DNA of 64,000 bases from Caprimulgus europaeus. Lineage: Eukaryota; Chordata; Aves; Caprimulgiformes; Caprimulgidae. Within the stretch, counting starts at the first letter, position 1; every line of letters starts with the position of its first letter. This document shows positions 61,071 to 64,000 of the stretch, piece after piece. Under the pieces are notes generated by a model. That model saw nothing but the letters and a program-made list of their open reading frames with translations. It searched no databases and had not been told where the DNA came from. The position numbers and the translations under genes are program-made. The stretch is taken from contig OU015525.1 in the NCBI GenBank assembly GCA_907165065.1, forward strand, positions 3,538,622 through 3,602,621. Direction: 5' to 3'.

Positions 61071-62994
61071 TTGGAGTCCACATACATAGTGTTTCCAAAA
61101 AGATTTAGAGGTTAAAACCCTAAGACAACATCCAGGTCTCTGAAAATTTTAGGCAAGGGGGACAGTTTCTGACACTTTTATAGTATAGAAAAGGTTTTCT
61201 CTATTTGTGGACTACATGCATGACTGAAAAAGTGTGTATCTCTCCCTGTCTCTCCTTACAAATTGACTGGCTCCATTATCTCCTGCTACAGAGTCCTAAA
61301 TGAGCCTTAATGCATCTGGAAAAACCTGGAAAGGGCTCTGGTCCAAGCTTTAGCAAAGAGCTGCAGTAAAATGATGGGAAGAAAAACGTGGTAACAACTA
61401 TATGTAGATTTGATGTCGCTTAGTTGCTTTCTGGTGTTGTTACAGGCACCTTTGACTACGCCGCTGAGAATTGCTGCGGGGATACATCCCAGTAACCTTT
61501 TCCGTGACAGATGTTAAACCTTGGTCCGTTCGTTAATGCAAAAATGAGAAAGGCACAGTGGAATTAAAAAGCAGAGGCAAAGCAATCAGAATAGTCACAG
61601 TTTGATGCCATTTATCTTAGGGCGCTAAAAGGATTATCGGGGCAAGAGCGGGAACGCTGGTGAATGTTAAGAGCTCACGGAGGGCAGCTGAGGTCCTTGG
61701 GCTGGAAAGGGAGGGAGTTGCTTGTTTTTTACAGAAATGTGATGCAGGAAGGTGGTCTACTTCTGTACAAACTAAGCTGCAAGAACAGTTAAAAAGAAGT
61801 TAGCACCTGGAGGAGGGGAAAAAAAAAATACTATCATGAACAGTAGGCACCAGGGTTCATCAAAATGAAATTATGTCAAATTAAATTAATTTCTGTCTCT
61901 GATAAGCTAAGAGGCTTATTGGATAATGAGAGAGGGAGGTGTAATATAGCTCAGTGCTAGTAAGGCATTTACAAAGGATCCAAGGGGCTCTTTGATTAGG
62001 AAATAAAGTAAAACTTGTAAAATTAAAACTTACTTGGGAATAGGATGGGTGGGAGAAGGAAAAATAATGTGAGAAGTGACTAACGGCTGTGACATTGTTA
62101 AGCTGCTTCCCGTGGGGTCCTGTTTTGAGTGCTCTCTGAGCTGTCAGTAATGATTTGACAGATGGAGTTTGAAGCGATGCTGAACTAATCTGTAGGTGAT
62201 GCAGGGTTAAGAGGGGGTCTTAGATACTGTCCTGGAGATAATTTAGTTGAAAAACACAAACCTGAATTTCTGGTAGCGGGTTAATGAGTAACTAGCTGCT
62301 TACAAAGACTGGTCAAATTCTCTAAGGGAGTAAATTCTCCTTATTTTAGTAATAACAGCTTCTTCATTTTTTATTACTTATTTTTAAGAAGCAATGCAAA
62401 ACAAAAGGTGAAAAATTTTGCTGGGTTTGCGTTGTTCTATATTGCCCTGGTTGCATTTTTTGTGATGAAATCTATCAGGATTGCTATCTGACTACAATTC
62501 ATATACTTGAATCCAGAACTGCTGAACAATGTAGCTGCTCACCTAAAGCCATGTTCATCCCTAGAGATGACATAGCACCCGTGCCAGGTGGATTTGAAAT
62601 ACCTCCCTTTCTGTTTCCTCAAAACCACAGACCATCCCCTAAGCTCCCTAAAGAAAAATAGTGTCACATCTCCTAATACTTTCAAGTGACAGGCAAATTG
62701 GAAATCTATGATGCTTTTATCATAGAATATTGTGTGGCTTGAAACTTGGAAGTAGCAGTCTGTTTTTTCTCCTGACTTTCACTCTGCTGAATGATTTACA
62801 CCCATGCAAAGGGGTTTGCTGACAGACCAGAATTAGAGCTCTTATTTTACTCTGTTGGAAATGATTTCTCAACATCTTCAACCAGGTCCTAAAGGAGAAA
62901 GGGGATTAAAAAACAAAAAAGAGTTGAGAATGTTAATTTGGAGCCAGAACAAGTAGATTTAGCCTTTCTTCTTTTGGTGACTGTAATGATACAA
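61071..62994. other. intronic sequence with CpG-bearing segment
   Basis: Includes 61440-61690, which has more CpG than the rest of the intron, and otherwise unrecognised sequence. Confidence 0.5.
61440..61690. promoter_or_regulatory. possible regulatory element (unproven)
   Basis: About ten CpG sites within 250 bp (for example TACGCCGCTGAG, GGTCCGTTCGTTAATGC, GGGCGCTAAAAG, ATTATCGGGGCAAGAGCGGG) in an otherwise CpG-poor intron, and no similarity to the transposons here. Such islands of retained CpG in long introns are often conserved non-coding elements. No conservation data are available, so this is only a pointer. Confidence 0.25.
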
Positions 62995-63430
62995 ACTGGG
63001 GAAGGGTTTGGAGGACAAGTCCTACGAGGAGCAGCTGAGGGAACTGGGTTTGTTTAGCCTGGAAAAAAGGAGGCTAAGGGGAGACCTTCTTTCTCTCCAC
63101 AACTACGTGAAAGGAGGGTGTAGGGAGGTGGGTGTTGGTCTCTTCTCCCAGGTAACAAGCGATAGAATGAGAGGAAATTGCCTCAAGTTGTGCCAGGAGA
63201 GTTTTAGATTGGATCTGAGGAAAAACTTCTGCATCAAAAGGATAGTCAGGCTTTGGAACAGGCTGCCCAGGGTGGTGGTGGAGTCACCTTCCCTGGTGGT
63301 ATTTAAAAGACAGGTAGATGAGGTGCTTAGGGACATGGTTTAGAGGTGGAATTGGTAGTGATCAGTTAATGGTTGGACTTGATGATCTTAAAGGTGTTTT
63401 CCAACCACTCTAATTCTGTGATTCTGTGAT
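62995..63430 (+). mobile_element. CR1 LINE, 3' part
   Basis: Sense CR1 with 111 open codons ending the ORF2 ('[20 protein letters not shown]' to '[13 protein letters not shown]'), then GGTTGGACTTGATGATCTTA and an ATTCTGTGATTCTGTGATA tail. Subfamily as in 59282-59838. Confidence 0.94.
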
Positions 63431-64000
63431 ACAGTGAAGGTACTTCAGAGCTTGATGAAACAACCTGTCCTCCTAGCTCATCTTCCTGCTTTTTTTACTT
63501 CTGCAAGAAATACTTGTAGATGAGAGATGCCCACTGTGTTCATCTCTCTCTGTATGTGGAATAAGAGCCAGCAGCCCTTGAGGAAAGGGTGCAGGGCTGT
63601 CTATGAGCAGTAGGTTATAGTGGTCTAATGCAGCACAAGTTTCCACCCTATAGATAAGTGTTTGCTAACAGAACTGTTGAACACATCAGTTTGGATCACC
63701 CATTTCTGGAAGTGTCCTTAGCTCTGCTTTAGTATCATCCTGGCTGTGTAGGAAACACTCAACAGGGGTGGGTTACAGCTGAAGGGTGGACTTCTCTGCA
63801 GTGCCTTTGGAGGTATCCCTCTCTACAGACCACAAAAGACCTCTGTTGGCTTTGATCTGAAGTCAAACACCTTGATTAGGTGGAGAAAGGGGAAGAGAAG
63901 CCTCAGTGTCTAAGTATCCTTTGCTACTCCATGGATGTGTCTATGGCCAATGCATAAAGTTTTAGATACATCTATTTATAGTTTGCTGAGGCCTGTCATC
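63431..64000. other. unrecognised intronic sequence
   Basis: Nothing recognised up to the window end. Confidence 0.5.

Larger units (their letters stand above)
18554..64000 (+). other. TSNARE1: TSNARE1 downstream intron (partial)
   Basis: From the GTGAGT donor to the window end no canonical TSNARE1 exon is recognisable, so the next intron is at least 45 kb. Long introns are plausible for this gene. It holds most of the CR1 copies, the LTR and the microsatellites listed separately. A missed short exon cannot be excluded. Confidence 0.65.

Overview
The window reads as vertebrate nuclear DNA from a bird. There is no operon-like coding density. The sequence is AT-rich and intron-like, with about 25 recognisable copies or pieces of CR1 LINEs in both orientations. 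Most CR1 copies are 5'-truncated and end in the typical short tail (ATTCTATGATTCTATGA type). There is also an avian ERV-type solo LTR, a second ERV/LTR-derived segment and several long microsatellites. High CR1 density plus this LTR type points to Aves. I cannot fix the order; a CR1-rich lineage such as woodpeckers and relatives is only a guess.

The host gene is recognisable from two short exons on the + strand, 10821-10898 and 18484-18553. Both have consensus AG/GT splice sites, compatible phases and a joined translation matching the start of the Habc region of TSNARE1 (t-SNARE domain-containing protein 1). Everything else appears to lie in TSNARE1 introns: at least 10.8 kb upstream, a 7,585-bp intron between the exons, and more than 45 kb downstream. 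I found neither the first coding exon nor the canonical next exon. One further splice-flanked open segment (39599-39662) is only a weak candidate.

Layout. 1-2.7 kb: unrecognised intron. 2.7-7.2 kb: CR1 copies and an ERV-derived segment (3330-3955). 8.9-10.6 kb: an old CR1 split by a complete-ended hAT (Charlie-like) DNA transposon, 9123-10528, with 16-bp terminal inverted repeats, a perfect 8-bp target duplication and decayed transposase remnants including a BED zinc finger. 10.8-18.6 kb: the two exons, with CR1s and one much older CR1 (13563-14018) between them. 18.6-35 kb: sparse CR1s, a pure 30-unit ATTTT array, and a CR1 split by a 659-bp LTR (29560-30218). 37-47.3 kb: back-to-back CR1s, a two-part TTCTC/TTCCC array, a CTCCT array and a TATC array. 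51.5-53 kb: the longest CR1, with 452 open codons covering most of the reverse transcriptase and the 3' domain. 57.5-63.4 kb: more CR1s, a 14-bp perfect hairpin, and an isolated CpG-bearing segment near 61.5 kb that could be regulatory.

The most notable system is the hAT element. It is nested in a CR1 about 290 bp upstream of a TSNARE1 exon and brings a GC-rich, promoter-like end. None of the longer open frames in the window is a convincing independent host gene.
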